Source: Flavobacteriaceae bacterium CRH (lineage in GTDB: Bacteria; Bacteroidota; Bacteroidia; Flavobacteriales; Flavobacteriaceae). From it: a DNA stretch of 64,000 bases. The notes beneath the pieces were generated by a model that was given only the letters and a program-made list of their open reading frames with translations, did no database searches and was not told the DNA's origin. The translations under genes and the position numbers were made by a program. Position 1 is the first letter of the stretch, and every line of letters starts with the position of its first letter. The stretch lies in NCBI GenBank assembly GCA_001507425.1, contig LMAJ01000011.1:62001-126000 (forward strand), read 5' to 3'. Positions 17,359 through 25,401 of this stretch are shown here, one piece after another.

Positions 17359-18173
17359 ATAAAAATTATAGAGTAGAAATAGCCAATAAAACCTTAGAAA
17401 TCGTAAAAAATGGTTTTTATGAATATGATGGAAAAAAGATTATTGTAGAAAAAGAACTCAAAGAATCTATAGAAAATACGTTTACAATTGCGCCTAACGA
17501 TTGGGAAGCAATTTTGAAAAATCCAATTGAAAATACGTTTGAAACAGAAATTATTACCAAAAACTGTTCTACAATTGAAGCAATTGCTCAGGAGAAAAAT
17601 GGCAAAATTTGCGTGTTGAATTTCGCTTCAGCAAAAAATCCGGGCGGTGGATTTTTAGGAGGTGCATCGGCTCAGGAAGAAAGTCTGGCCAGATCATCAA
17701 GCCTGTATGAAACGCAGATCAAAGACAAAACGATGTATGATTTTAATAGAAATCAATCTTCGTTTTTATATTCAGATTACATGATTTATAGTCCGAATGT
17801 TTTGTTTTGGAACGATGATAATGGAAATTATTTTGAAAAACCATTAGTTGCAGATATAATAACAGCACCAGCACCAAACAAAGGCGCGATGCTGCAGCAT
17901 AACAGGCAAGACGAAATTGCTGAAACAGAAGAAGTTTTAAAAAACAGAATGGATAAAGTTTTGGCAATTGCTCTAAAGCAAAAAAGTGAAACAATTATTT
18001 TGGGAGCCTGGGGCTGTGGGGTTTTTAGAAATGAACCCAAAGATGTAGCACATTTGTTCAAAGAAATTATTGCAGAAAAATATGCAGGCGCTTTTAAAAA
18101 AATAGTTTTTGCCATATTTGACAATTCTGAAAAAAAATCAAATTTTAAGCAATTTGAAGATGTTCTTTATTAG
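17355..18173 (+). CDS. Microbial-type PARG-like protein (TIGR02452 family macrodomain fold)
   Basis: This 272-residue protein carries the PARG signature GGG-x7-QEE: Gly 97-99 and Q107-E108-E109, preceded by NFASAKNP. The two Glu are the catalytic pair that cleaves ribose-ribose or ribose-protein bonds in ADP-ribose chains. A later LGAWGCGVFRNEP (about 215-227) is the second phosphate-binding loop of the macrodomain fold. It should release ADP-ribose in the cytosol. The start overlaps the stop of the Prs-like gene by four bases (ATGA), so the two are translationally coupled: one may supply ADP-ribose that the other uses. Confidence 0.88.
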   Translation: MNKNYRVEIANKTLEIVKNGFYEYDGKKIIVEKELKESIENTFTIAPNDWEAILKNPIENTFETEIITKNCSTIEAIAQEKNGKICVLNFASAKNPGGGFLGGASAQEESLARSSSLYETQIKDKTMYDFNRNQSSFLYSDYMIYSPNVLFWNDDNGNYFEKPLVADIITAPAPNKGAMLQHNRQDEIAETEEVLKNRMDKVLAIALKQKSETIILGAWGCGVFRNEPKDVAHLFKEIIAEKYAGAFKKIVFAIFDNSEKKSNFKQFEDVLY

Positions 18174-18326
18174 TTTCAGGTTTCAAGTTGCTGTACAGTA
18201 CGTGAAACCTGAAACCTGAAACAAAAAAATGCTATTAACCATTTCAAGTTTAAGATTCCAAGTTTCAAGTCTCGTGTAAACCTGAAACCTGAAACAAAGA
18301 AAACTTGAAACTAAACCACAAAAATT
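18174..18326. repeat. CCTGAAACCTGAAAC repeats with inverted copies
   Basis: Several tandem CCTGAAACCTGAAAC units and the complement TTTCAGGTTTCAAG can fold into stems, one near 18175-18220 and one spanning 18240-18310. No gene fits here. The repeat separates the coupled Prs/PARG pair from the next two genes. Confidence 0.55.
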
Positions 18327-18662
18327 ATGAGTGATGATTTAAAACCAAGATTCATTGAATCTTTAAAAAGAAACAATGATCAGATTAGAGAAGACAGAGC
18401 CAAAACAATTGGTGAAGATTCTGAACTAATTTACAGAAGAAGAGTAGAAGATATAGAATTAAAAATAAAAAGGCTGGAGAGAGAACAAGAAGGGCTTATC
18501 GATATTAGTCCGCTGGATAAAAACAGTTTAACATTTGCCGATTTTCAACCGGAAGCTTTTGTGCAAAAAGATATGGAGCTTTCGCTGACAATCAGAAATT
18601 TGAACATTCAGTTTGAAGTAACAAAAAAGAGATTCGAATATTTATTTGGTAAAACATTTTAG
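18327..18662 (+). CDS. Coiled-coil hypothetical protein, 111 residues
   Basis: The protein is highly charged and mostly helical: RRRVEDIELKIKRLEREQEG (about 36-55) is a likely coiled coil. There is no signal peptide, membrane segment or catalytic motif. I do not recognise the family. Its stop is only two bases before the start of the VWA gene, so it is most likely a partner or adaptor of that protein. Confidence 0.65.
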   Translation: MSDDLKPRFIESLKRNNDQIREDRAKTIGEDSELIYRRRVEDIELKIKRLEREQEGLIDISPLDKNSLTFADFQPEAFVQKDMELSLTIRNLNIQFEVTKKRFEYLFGKTF

Positions 18663-18664
18663 TT

Positions 18665-19528
18665 ATGGGAGGTACAAGATATGATTTAGGCGCTCGCGAC
18701 AGCAGAGCAAAAAAAGCAGGTTACGGATTTAAATCTGCAAGTGAGATTTTCGTGCAAAACCAAATAGGATTAGCACATGAATCTATGAACCCGAATGGCA
18801 TTACATTTAGAGAAGCCAGAGATTCTGAAGTTCATCCTAACACAGTTCCAATTATTTTGGGATTGGATGTTACAGGAAGTATGGGACACGTTCCGCACGA
18901 ACTGATTAAAGAAGGACTTCCAAAATTAATGGGCGGAATTATTCAGGGCGGCGTTCCTGATCCGGCACTTTTGTTTCTGGGAATTGGAGATCACGAATGC
19001 GACAGATTTCCGCTTCAGGTTGGACAATTTGAATCTGGCGATGAAGAACTTGATATGTGGTTGACAAGAACGTACATTGAAGGCGGAGGCGGAGGAAATG
19101 CAGGAGAAAGTTATTTATTAGCCTGGTATTTTGCAGCTTTTCATACCAAAACCGATGCTTTCGAAAAAAGAGGACAAAAAGGATTGTTGTTTACCGTTGG
19201 TGATGAACCAAATTTACCAACGCTTCCGGCATCTGCCATAAAAGAAATTATGGGTTCAGGACAACAAACGTATACGCATCTTGAATTACTAACAGAAGCT
19301 CAGAAACGTTACGAAGTATATCATATCAGCGTATTACATTCTGATCAGGCAGTAAGAGCAAATGTAGCATGGAAAGAATTACTGGGACAAAATTGTTTGT
19401 CTATCGAAGATCACAAAGAAATTCCGAATCTAATTAAAAAGATTATTTGTGACAGACATAAAAGTTCAGGATCAGGAATAACTACAGATTTAGGAACTAA
19501 TGGTTTAGATAATATAGAAATGCTTTAA
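18665..19528 (+). CDS. Cytosolic von Willebrand factor A (VWA) domain protein
   Basis: A VWA fold spans about residues 55-255 of 287. The metal-ion site is complete: ILGLDVTGSMGH gives D-x-T-x-S, and a glycine-rich loop EGGGGGNAGESY with a downstream GDEPN supplies the other ligands. The N-terminus (GGTRYDLGARDSRAKKAGY) is basic and unordered. There is no signal peptide, unlike the VWA proteins of the Bat operon near 58-60 kb. Cytosolic VWA proteins usually scaffold metal-dependent complexes, often with AAA ATPases, but none is next to it. The role in the ADP-ribose island is unknown. Confidence 0.8.
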   Translation: MGGTRYDLGARDSRAKKAGYGFKSASEIFVQNQIGLAHESMNPNGITFREARDSEVHPNTVPIILGLDVTGSMGHVPHELIKEGLPKLMGGIIQGGVPDPALLFLGIGDHECDRFPLQVGQFESGDEELDMWLTRTYIEGGGGGNAGESYLLAWYFAAFHTKTDAFEKRGQKGLLFTVGDEPNLPTLPASAIKEIMGSGQQTYTHLELLTEAQKRYEVYHISVLHSDQAVRANVAWKELLGQNCLSIEDHKEIPNLIKKIICDRHKSSGSGITTDLGTNGLDNIEML

Positions 19529-19530
19529 TT

Positions 19531-19680
19531 TTTAAACACATAGAAATATAGCTTTTTGTTTATGAATAAAAGAAAACTAAAAGAAACTAGTTTCTAACAC
19601 ATAGTACTATGTTTGTTTAAACTAGTGAAACGCCTTTTTAAAGTTTCCAAAAATCTATGTTTCTATGTGTTTAAATAATT
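19531..19680 (+). repeat. Copy B of the ~145-bp dispersed palindromic element
   Basis: Ends are TTTAAACACATAGAAATATAG and CTATGTTTCTATGTGTTTAA. Inside are GAAACTAGTTTC, ACATAGTACTATGT and AGTGAAACGCC in the same order as the reverse complement of copy A. The two copies, in opposite orientation, bracket the Prs, PARG, coiled-coil and VWA genes. Confidence 0.7.
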
Positions 19681-19698
19681 GCATAACAGTTTTAAAAA

Positions 19699-20781
19699 AT
19701 GAAAACAGCACAAATAGTTATAGGTTTAGGATTTGGAGATGAAGGAAAAGGAATTACAACAGATTTTCTGGCGAAACAAAATCCTGAATCTATAGTTATT
19801 CGGTTTTCAGGAGGACAACAAGCGGCGCATACCGTAATGATTGGTGATAAAAAACACGTTCATTCGAGTTTTGCAAGTGGTGCGCTTCGCGGTTTGCCGT
19901 CTTATTATAGTGAACATTGCACAATTCACCCTGTTTTTTTATACAATGAAAAAATAGAATTGGAAGAACAAGGAGGAAATACAGCACTTCATATTCATCC
20001 TTTGGCAAAAGTAACAACGCCTTTTGATGTTTGGCAGAACAGAAATAACGTCAAGAATCTGGATCACGGAACTTGCGGAAAAGGAGTTGGAGCCACAATG
20101 AAACGTAATGAAGGTCCTTTCAAGCTATATGCTATAGATTTGATTGCGCCTCGACAAATGTTTTTAGAAAAGTTAGAAAAGATAGCCTATTATTATGGTT
20201 TTCTAAATGAAAGTGAAATCGATGAAGAAGTAAATCATTACCTCGAAGTTATCGATAAAATGAAGTGGAATATTAGCGATTACAGCTTTTTAGAAAAGTA
20301 TTCGAACCTTGTTTTTGAAGGAAGCCAGGGAATTCTGCTCGATATGGATCACGGCGTTTTTCCGAATGTAACGTACGCGAATACAACTTCAAAAAATGCA
20401 TTTGAAATCTGTCAAAAGTTACAAATTGAAAATATCGAAATGTATTATGTGACCAGAAGTTATTCAACCCGACACGGAAATGGCTGGATGAGTAATGAAA
20501 GAGAATTAAAATTAAAAAACAACGAAGAAGAAACCTGTGTTTACAATGATTTTCAAAGAGAATTTAGAACAGGCGATTTAGATTATGATCTTTTAAATTA
20601 TAGCTTAAAATTAGATGCAGCTTATAGTCCGAAAGCTAAAAGAAATCTGGTTGTAACGTGTATGGATCAGATTGAAATTGATTATGAATTCGAAAAACTA
20701 ACAACAGAGTTTACAGAAATCTACGGATCATTTTCACCCGATTCTAAAGATTTTAAAAACATAACTTCTTTGTTTCAATAA
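19699..20781 (+). CDS. Adenylosuccinate synthetase-like paralogue (PurA superfamily)
   Basis: The PurA fold is plain: GFGDEGKG (11-18) with the catalytic Asp, GGQQAAHT (His 44), HGTCGKGVGATMKRN, FEGSQGILLDMDHG near 205, and TRSYSTRHGNG. It differs from housekeeping PurA in being short (360 versus about 430 residues). GGHNAGH has become GGQQAAH, GKGK has become GKGI, and the aspartate-binding TTTGRxRR loop is not recognisable (QREFRTGDLDYD instead). A GTP-driven ligase acting on an inosine- or adenine-type substrate with a different partner is a fair inference. It lacks the obvious Asp-to-Ser change I associate with PurZ. It is the first gene after repeat copy B and starts a long run of ADP-ribose genes. 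Confidence 0.82.
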   Translation: MKTAQIVIGLGFGDEGKGITTDFLAKQNPESIVIRFSGGQQAAHTVMIGDKKHVHSSFASGALRGLPSYYSEHCTIHPVFLYNEKIELEEQGGNTALHIHPLAKVTTPFDVWQNRNNVKNLDHGTCGKGVGATMKRNEGPFKLYAIDLIAPRQMFLEKLEKIAYYYGFLNESEIDEEVNHYLEVIDKMKWNISDYSFLEKYSNLVFEGSQGILLDMDHGVFPNVTYANTTSKNAFEICQKLQIENIEMYYVTRSYSTRHGNGWMSNERELKLKNNEEETCVYNDFQREFRTGDLDYDLLNYSLKLDAAYSPKAKRNLVVTCMDQIEIDYEFEKLTTEFTEIYGSFSPDSKDFKNITSLFQ

Positions 20782-20789
20782 AGAAAAAA

Positions 20790-21317
20790 ATGAAATACAA
20801 TATAGAAAATATAGCTCCGGAAAGTAAGTATTTATTTTTCTGGGGACATCAGCCAAGTAAAGACGGAACGATAACCAAAACTTGTTTTAGCCAATGGTGG
20901 TTAAGCTCTTTTGAAGTGGATAAAGTCATCTACAAAACAGCAGAACATTGGATGATGGCCAAAAAAGCCGAATTATTTAACGATCATGAAGTTTTAGAAA
21001 AAATCATTAAAGCCCATTCTCCAGCCGAAGTCAAAAAGTTTGGAAGAGAAGTTAAAAATTATGATGATAAACTTTGGTTAGAAAATCGATATGAAATCGT
21101 GAAACAGGGCAATTATCATAAATTCAGTCAAAACGCAGCTTTAAAAACGTTCTTAATTAATACCAACGACAGAGTTTTAGTAGAAGCAAGTCCCGTTGAC
21201 CCAATTTGGGGAATTGGAATGGCGAGTGATCATAAAGATGTTTTGAATCCGGAGAAATGGAAAGGGCTGAATTTGTTAGGTTTTGCTTTGATGGAAGTTA
21301 GGGATGAATTGAAATAA
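20790..21317 (+). CDS. NADAR (YbiA-like) domain protein
   Basis: The whole 175-residue protein is one NADAR domain. Hallmarks are LFFWGHQ near residue 16, SQWWLSSFEVD (29-39), KTAEHWMMAKKAELF (about 46-60), KFGREVKNYDDKLW, KFSQNAALKTFL, and the terminal VEASPVDPIWGIGM. NADAR proteins bind NAD-derived ADP-ribose. Members paired with DarT-like toxins remove ADP-ribose from guanine in DNA, while others act on riboflavin intermediates. The island context favours removal of ADP-ribose from nucleic acid or protein. It lies eight bases from each neighbour, in a clear operon. Confidence 0.92.
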   Translation: MKYNIENIAPESKYLFFWGHQPSKDGTITKTCFSQWWLSSFEVDKVIYKTAEHWMMAKKAELFNDHEVLEKIIKAHSPAEVKKFGREVKNYDDKLWLENRYEIVKQGNYHKFSQNAALKTFLINTNDRVLVEASPVDPIWGIGMASDHKDVLNPEKWKGLNLLGFALMEVRDELK

Positions 21318-21325
21318 TTAAAAGT

Positions 21326-22285
21326 ATGAAGGATAAAATAGAATCAGGTTTATTTGGTTTAGCGATTGGTGATGCATTAGGCGTTCCCGTTGAGTTTGAA
21401 TCAAGATCTTATTTGAAACGAAATCCTGTTTCTGAAATGATTGGTTTTGGAACTCATCACCAACCTTTAGGAACTTGGAGCGATGATAGTTCTTTAGCTT
21501 TTTGTTTAGCCGAGAGTTTGTGTAACGGTTTTGATTTATCTGATATAGCCAGAAATTTTGTAAAATGGTATAGTGAAGAATTATGGACACCACACGGAAG
21601 GGTTTTTGATATTGGAATTGCTACAAGAAATGCTATTCATAATATCGCAAAAGGGCACCAACCAGATTTATGCGGTGGCTTTGCGGAAGAAGATAACGGA
21701 AACGGTTCATTAATGCGCATTTTGCCATTGGCATTTTATCTTAAAGATGAGAAAGATATAGAAGTCATTTATCAAAAAGTAAAAGATGTTTCATCAATTA
21801 CTCACGCTCATTTTCGTTCTGTACTTTCATGTTTTATCTACGTTATTTATTGCTTAGAAATTTTAAATGGAAATGATAAAACAGAAGCTTATACGAGGAT
21901 GCAAAATATTGTAGCTGAATTTTTAAGTGACAAGAAATTTAATCCTGGTGAAATTCAATTGTTTGATAGGATTTTGCAGCATGATATTTCAAAATACCCC
22001 GAAGAAAATATTCATTCTTCCGGATATGTACTTGATAGTTTACAAGCCAGTTTATGGTGTTTTTTAAATTGGAACACTTATGAAGGTACCGTTTTAAAAG
22101 CAGTTAATTTAGGCGAAGATACTGATACAACCGCAGCAATTACAGGAGGTTTGGCAGGAATCTATTACGGAATTGACAATATCCCGCAAAAATGGATTTC
22201 TGTATTAGCAAGAAAAAACGATATTGATGATTTGTGCGAACGATTGTCTTTAAAACTAAAAAAGAGAAGAAATGAAAGACATTAA
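21326..22285 (+). CDS. ADP-ribosylglycohydrolase (DraG family)
   Basis: This 319-residue protein begins with the DraG motif GLFGLAIGDALGVPVEF. It carries the first metal-binding set in GTWSDDSSLAFCLAES (about 49-64) and the second in NLGEDTDTTAAITGGLAG near 255-272, giving the two-magnesium centre that removes ADP-ribose from arginine or, in related enzymes, other side chains. ENGNGSLMRILPLA-type central residues are present (EEDNGNGSLMRI). It should act in the cytosol as an eraser. Its end overlaps the start of the macrodomain gene by 14 bases. Confidence 0.93.
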   Translation: MKDKIESGLFGLAIGDALGVPVEFESRSYLKRNPVSEMIGFGTHHQPLGTWSDDSSLAFCLAESLCNGFDLSDIARNFVKWYSEELWTPHGRVFDIGIATRNAIHNIAKGHQPDLCGGFAEEDNGNGSLMRILPLAFYLKDEKDIEVIYQKVKDVSSITHAHFRSVLSCFIYVIYCLEILNGNDKTEAYTRMQNIVAEFLSDKKFNPGEIQLFDRILQHDISKYPEENIHSSGYVLDSLQASLWCFLNWNTYEGTVLKAVNLGEDTDTTAAITGGLAGIYYGIDNIPQKWISVLARKNDIDDLCERLSLKLKKRRNERH

Positions 22286-22742
22286 ATATATAAAAGATGA
22301 TGCAACATCTCCTCAATCAGAAGATAACAAAGTAATTGTTCATGTCTGTAATGATATTGGCGGTTGGGGAAAAGGATTTGTAATGGCTATTTCAAAAAAA
22401 TGGAAAAAGCCTGAAAATCAATATAGAGAATGGTTTAAAGCAAAAGATAATTTTGAATTAGGAAAAGTTCAATTCGTTCAGGTTGAAGAAGATCTTTGGG
22501 TGGCTAATTTAATTGGTCAGCATAAAATTAATAAAGACGAAAGCGGAAATGCACCAATCCGTTACGATGCCATAGAAGAAGGTTTGAAAGAAGTTGCTCT
22601 TTTTGCGAACGAAAATAAAGCGAGTATTCATATGCCAAGAATTGGTTGTGGTCTAGCAGGAGGGAAATGGGAAATGATAGAGCCTATTATCCTAAATAAT
22701 CTATCAAATAATAATATAGAAGTAACAGTATATGATTTTTAG
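22272..22742 (+). CDS. Macrodomain protein, ALC1/TARG1-like
   Basis: A single 156-residue macrodomain. The ADP-ribose loops are HVCNDIGGWGKGFVMAISKK (about 25-44) and MPRIGCGLAGGKWEMIEPII (about 122-141). The GKGF form and the GCGLAGG loop resemble the TARG1/ALC1-like class, which hydrolyses ADP-ribosyl esters, O-acetyl-ADP-ribose or ADP-ribose 1''-phosphate. That last substrate would be relevant because KptA, three genes on, produces ADP-ribose 1'',2''-cyclic phosphate. The start overlaps the preceding gene, so expression is coupled. Confidence 0.9.
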   Translation: MKDIKYIKDDATSPQSEDNKVIVHVCNDIGGWGKGFVMAISKKWKKPENQYREWFKAKDNFELGKVQFVQVEEDLWVANLIGQHKINKDESGNAPIRYDAIEEGLKEVALFANENKASIHMPRIGCGLAGGKWEMIEPIILNNLSNNNIEVTVYDF

Positions 22743-22810
22743 ATAACTAAAAATAAAACTGTTGTAAATAAAATTAAATAAAACAATGAAGCTATTGTGT
22801 ACAAAATAAA

Positions 22811-23455
22811 ATGAAAATAGAATTAAAAAAATATGATGAGCAAATTGTAGATTGGCCAAAATCAGGTTATCACATTATGGCTCAATATGACGATGAAGAA
22901 ATAATAGTTTATCAATCATACCGAAAAGATATTGGTGAATTTGCTGCAAAAAATCAGTTTTTTGGAGGAGAATTTAGCCTTACCAGAATGACGTGGATAA
23001 AACCGAATTTCCTTTGGATGATGTACAGAAACGGATGGGGAACTAAAGAAGGACAAGAAGTTGTACTGGCAATTCATCTCAAGATTTCAGCATTCAACAA
23101 ATATTTGCAAAATGCAGTTTATTCCTCTTACGATGTCTCACTCGGAATGAGCCAAGAAAAATGGCAAGCAGAGGTAAAAACATCATCTGTTAGATTGCAA
23201 TGGGATCCGGATCATGATCCTTACGGAAATAAATTAGAAAGAAGAGCCATTCAGATTGGTTTAAGAGATGATTTTATAAAGTCTTTTGCCAAAGAAGATA
23301 TAGTGTTAATCGAGGATATTTCGGAATTTGTAAAAGAACAATATTCGTTTGTTCAAAATGGACAATTGGAAAAATTAATAGTTCCTGCCGAAAAGCCATT
23401 CGTTTTTAGGGATGAAGAACTGAATAGGAAATTAAAAATTTCAGAGAAATCATGA
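22811..23455 (+). CDS. DUF4291 family protein, possible ADP-ribosyltransferase
   Basis: The 214-residue protein shows the DUF4291 hallmarks: IIVYQSYRKDIGEFA (about 30-44), SLTRMTWIKPNFLWMMYRNG (about 56-75) and EGQEVVLAIHLK. I recall that comparative analysis of NAD-using systems proposed an ART-like fold for such a family, which would make it the modifying enzyme of the island, but I cannot verify this and no experimental reaction is known to me. The stop overlaps the KptA start by four bases (ATGA). A 68-base gap with no visible promoter precedes it. Confidence 0.82.
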   Translation: MKIELKKYDEQIVDWPKSGYHIMAQYDDEEIIVYQSYRKDIGEFAAKNQFFGGEFSLTRMTWIKPNFLWMMYRNGWGTKEGQEVVLAIHLKISAFNKYLQNAVYSSYDVSLGMSQEKWQAEVKTSSVRLQWDPDHDPYGNKLERRAIQIGLRDDFIKSFAKEDIVLIEDISEFVKEQYSFVQNGQLEKLIVPAEKPFVFRDEELNRKLKISEKS

Positions 23456-24000
23456 ATGAAAAAACAGCAAAAAATATAAGCAAGTTTCTGAGTTTAGTCC
23501 TGAGACATTCGCCGGAAACTATAAATTTAAAATTAGACGAAAACGGTTGGGCAGATGTTGAAGAATTAATTCTAAAATGTAATAACAGAGGAAGTCAAAA
23601 TCAAATGACGGCAGAACTGCTGAATTATGTGGTAGAAAACAATGATAAAAAACGTTTTGCTTTTAATGATGATAAAACTAAAATAAGAGCAAGCCAGGGA
23701 CATTCGATTTCGGTTGAATTAAATCTGAATGAAGCAGAACCTTCTGAATTTTTATATCACGGAACTGTTGAGAAATTTTTAGAAAGTATTAAAAAAGAAG
23801 GACTTCAAAAAATGAGCCGCCAGCATGTACATCTTTCGAAAGATAAAGAAACGGCTATTAAAGTAGGTGGAAGAAGAGGAGTTCCTCAAATTCTAACCAT
23901 AAAAAGCGGAGAAATGTTTAAAGATGGATTTAAGTTTTATTTGTCTGAAAATAATGTTTGGTTGACAGATGAGGTTCCGGTTAGATATATTCAATTTTAA
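23452..24000 (+). CDS. kptA: RNA 2'-phosphotransferase KptA/Tpt1
   Basis: This ART-fold enzyme transfers the internal 2'-phosphate of RNA to NAD+, releasing nicotinamide and ADP-ribose 1'',2''-cyclic phosphate. The N-terminal helical domain holds LRHSPE (R18, H19). The catalytic part has IRASQGHS (R79, H84), YHGT (H103) and GGRRGVP (about 139-145), so the expected Arg-His-Arg-Arg set is present. Length 182 is normal for the bacterial form. Its normal substrates, 2'-phosphate splice junctions, come from ligases not seen nearby. ADP-ribosylation of RNA ends is an alternative activity reported for Tpt1 enzymes. It overlaps DUF4291 and is nine bases from a macrodomain gene that could process its product. 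Confidence 0.93.
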   Translation: MNEKTAKNISKFLSLVLRHSPETINLKLDENGWADVEELILKCNNRGSQNQMTAELLNYVVENNDKKRFAFNDDKTKIRASQGHSISVELNLNEAEPSEFLYHGTVEKFLESIKKEGLQKMSRQHVHLSKDKETAIKVGGRRGVPQILTIKSGEMFKDGFKFYLSENNVWLTDEVPVRYIQF

Positions 24001-24009
24001 TTCAAAAAT

Positions 24010-24612
24010 ATGCTACATATAAAATTGGTTTACTTAGAAGATGAACTTGGCAATTCATGGAGAAATGATTTTTCAGAATGTGAGAACCTCAGTATAATAA
24101 AAGGGGATATTACAAAAATAAAATCTGATGCAGTTGTAAGTCCGGCAAATTCATTTGGATTCATGGACGGTGGATTAGATTGGCATTTGTCAGAAAGATT
24201 TGGATGGCATTTGCAGGATGAACTTCAATTAAAAATTGCGCAACTTGATGAAAAAGAACTCTTAATTGGAAGATCAATCACATTAGAAACAGGAGATAGT
24301 GAAGTTCCTTTTTTAATCTCAGCTCCAACTATGCGGGTTCCAATGAGCTTTAATATTGCAACTTCAGTAAATGCCTTTCTGGCTATGAAAGCAATTTTGA
24401 TCGCTTGTATAAATAATCCTAAAATAGAAACAGTCACAATTCCGGGTTTATGTACTGGATGCGGAAGAATGCCTTTTCATATTGCTTCTAATCAAATGTT
24501 TTTGGCTTATGATGAAATTATAAATAGAAATTACAAACAATATGAAACTTTCGGCGATACCCAAAAGTACCAATATAGACTAAACGAAAAAGGACTAATC
24601 TGGGATTATTAA
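24010..24612 (+). CDS. Second macrodomain protein
   Basis: The 200-residue protein has a macrodomain over about residues 25-175. The first loop IIKGDITKIKSDAVVSPANS is typical (GDIT and N in PAN), followed by FGFMDGGLDWHLSERFG. The phosphate loop is TIPGLCTGCGRMPFHIA (about 148-164). This is a different subclass from the macrodomain at 22272, closer to classic ADP-ribose 1''-phosphatase-like domains. It should bind or hydrolyse ADP-ribose derivatives. It follows KptA by nine bases, a pairing seen elsewhere and consistent with processing of ADP-ribose cyclic phosphate. Confidence 0.9.
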   Translation: MLHIKLVYLEDELGNSWRNDFSECENLSIIKGDITKIKSDAVVSPANSFGFMDGGLDWHLSERFGWHLQDELQLKIAQLDEKELLIGRSITLETGDSEVPFLISAPTMRVPMSFNIATSVNAFLAMKAILIACINNPKIETVTIPGLCTGCGRMPFHIASNQMFLAYDEIINRNYKQYETFGDTQKYQYRLNEKGLIWDY

Positions 24613-24648
24613 GTAACAAAACCACTACTTCATTTATAAATAAACATA

Positions 24649-25377
24649 ATGAGAACATTAGTTATTGGCGATATTCACGGCGGTTTAAAAGCTTTAATTC
24701 AATTATTGGATAAAGTAAAAATAACTGAAAATGACAGACTTGTTTTCCTCGGTGATTATGTTGATGGATGGAGTGAATCTCGACAAGTTATTGATTTTCT
24801 GATTGCATTATCTCAAAAACATAATTGTGTTTTCATAAGAGGGAATCATGATGTTTGGTGTCAGGAATGGCTAATGAATGGTATAATAAATAAAATTTGG
24901 TTTTTACATGGAGGAAAATCAACCATACAAAGTTATCAGGATATTGATTTTTTAACAAAAGAAAAACATTGCGAATTTTTCAAAAACATGAAAGATTATT
25001 TTGTGGATGAAAATAATAATTTGTTTATTCACGCTGGTTTTTCATCCATGCACGGACCGGAAAAAGAATATTATGCCAGCAATTTTTCGTGGGACAGAAC
25101 ACTTTGGGAAATGGCATTAACAATGGATAGAAGAATCAAAAAAGATTCACTCTCGTATCCAAAAAGATTATTGCTTTATAATGAGATTTATATTGGGCAC
25201 ACGCCAACACTTCATTATAATATTGACATTCCAATGCAAGGTTGTAATGTCTGGAATATTGACACTGGCGCAGGCTTTTATGGAAAATTAACCTGTATTG
25301 ATGTTGAAACAAAAGCATTTTGGCAAAGCGATGTTGTGCAGACATTTTATCCAAATGAAAAAGGAAGAAATAAATAA
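24649..25377 (+). CDS. PPP-family metallophosphoesterase
   Basis: The calcineurin-like metal-binding set is complete: GDIHGG (7-12), LGDYVDG (about 34-40), RGNHDVW (about 64-70) and later His in FIHAGFSSMHGP and IGHTPT. The spacing matches the PPP branch (PrpA, ApaH-like). Substrates in that branch include phosphoproteins and dinucleoside polyphosphates. In this context it could remove the phosphate from ADP-ribose phosphates made by KptA, but that is inference. It is 36 bases after the second macrodomain gene and 24 bases before the NAMPT-like gene. Confidence 0.88.
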   Translation: MRTLVIGDIHGGLKALIQLLDKVKITENDRLVFLGDYVDGWSESRQVIDFLIALSQKHNCVFIRGNHDVWCQEWLMNGIINKIWFLHGGKSTIQSYQDIDFLTKEKHCEFFKNMKDYFVDENNNLFIHAGFSSMHGPEKEYYASNFSWDRTLWEMALTMDRRIKKDSLSYPKRLLLYNEIYIGHTPTLHYNIDIPMQGCNVWNIDTGAGFYGKLTCIDVETKAFWQSDVVQTFYPNEKGRNK

Positions 25378-25401
25378 TAAATTTAATAACTAAGAAAATA
25401 T

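Noticed and set aside
19699..20781. PurZ of the 2-aminoadenine (Z-genome) pathway
   Set aside because: The Asp in GDEGKG is kept and no accompanying Z-genome genes (such as a dATPase or DpoZ) are present.
20790..21317. NADAR as the antitoxin of a DarT-type pair
   Set aside because: No DarT-like toxin gene is adjacent. The neighbours are other ADP-ribose erasers and the PurA-like gene.
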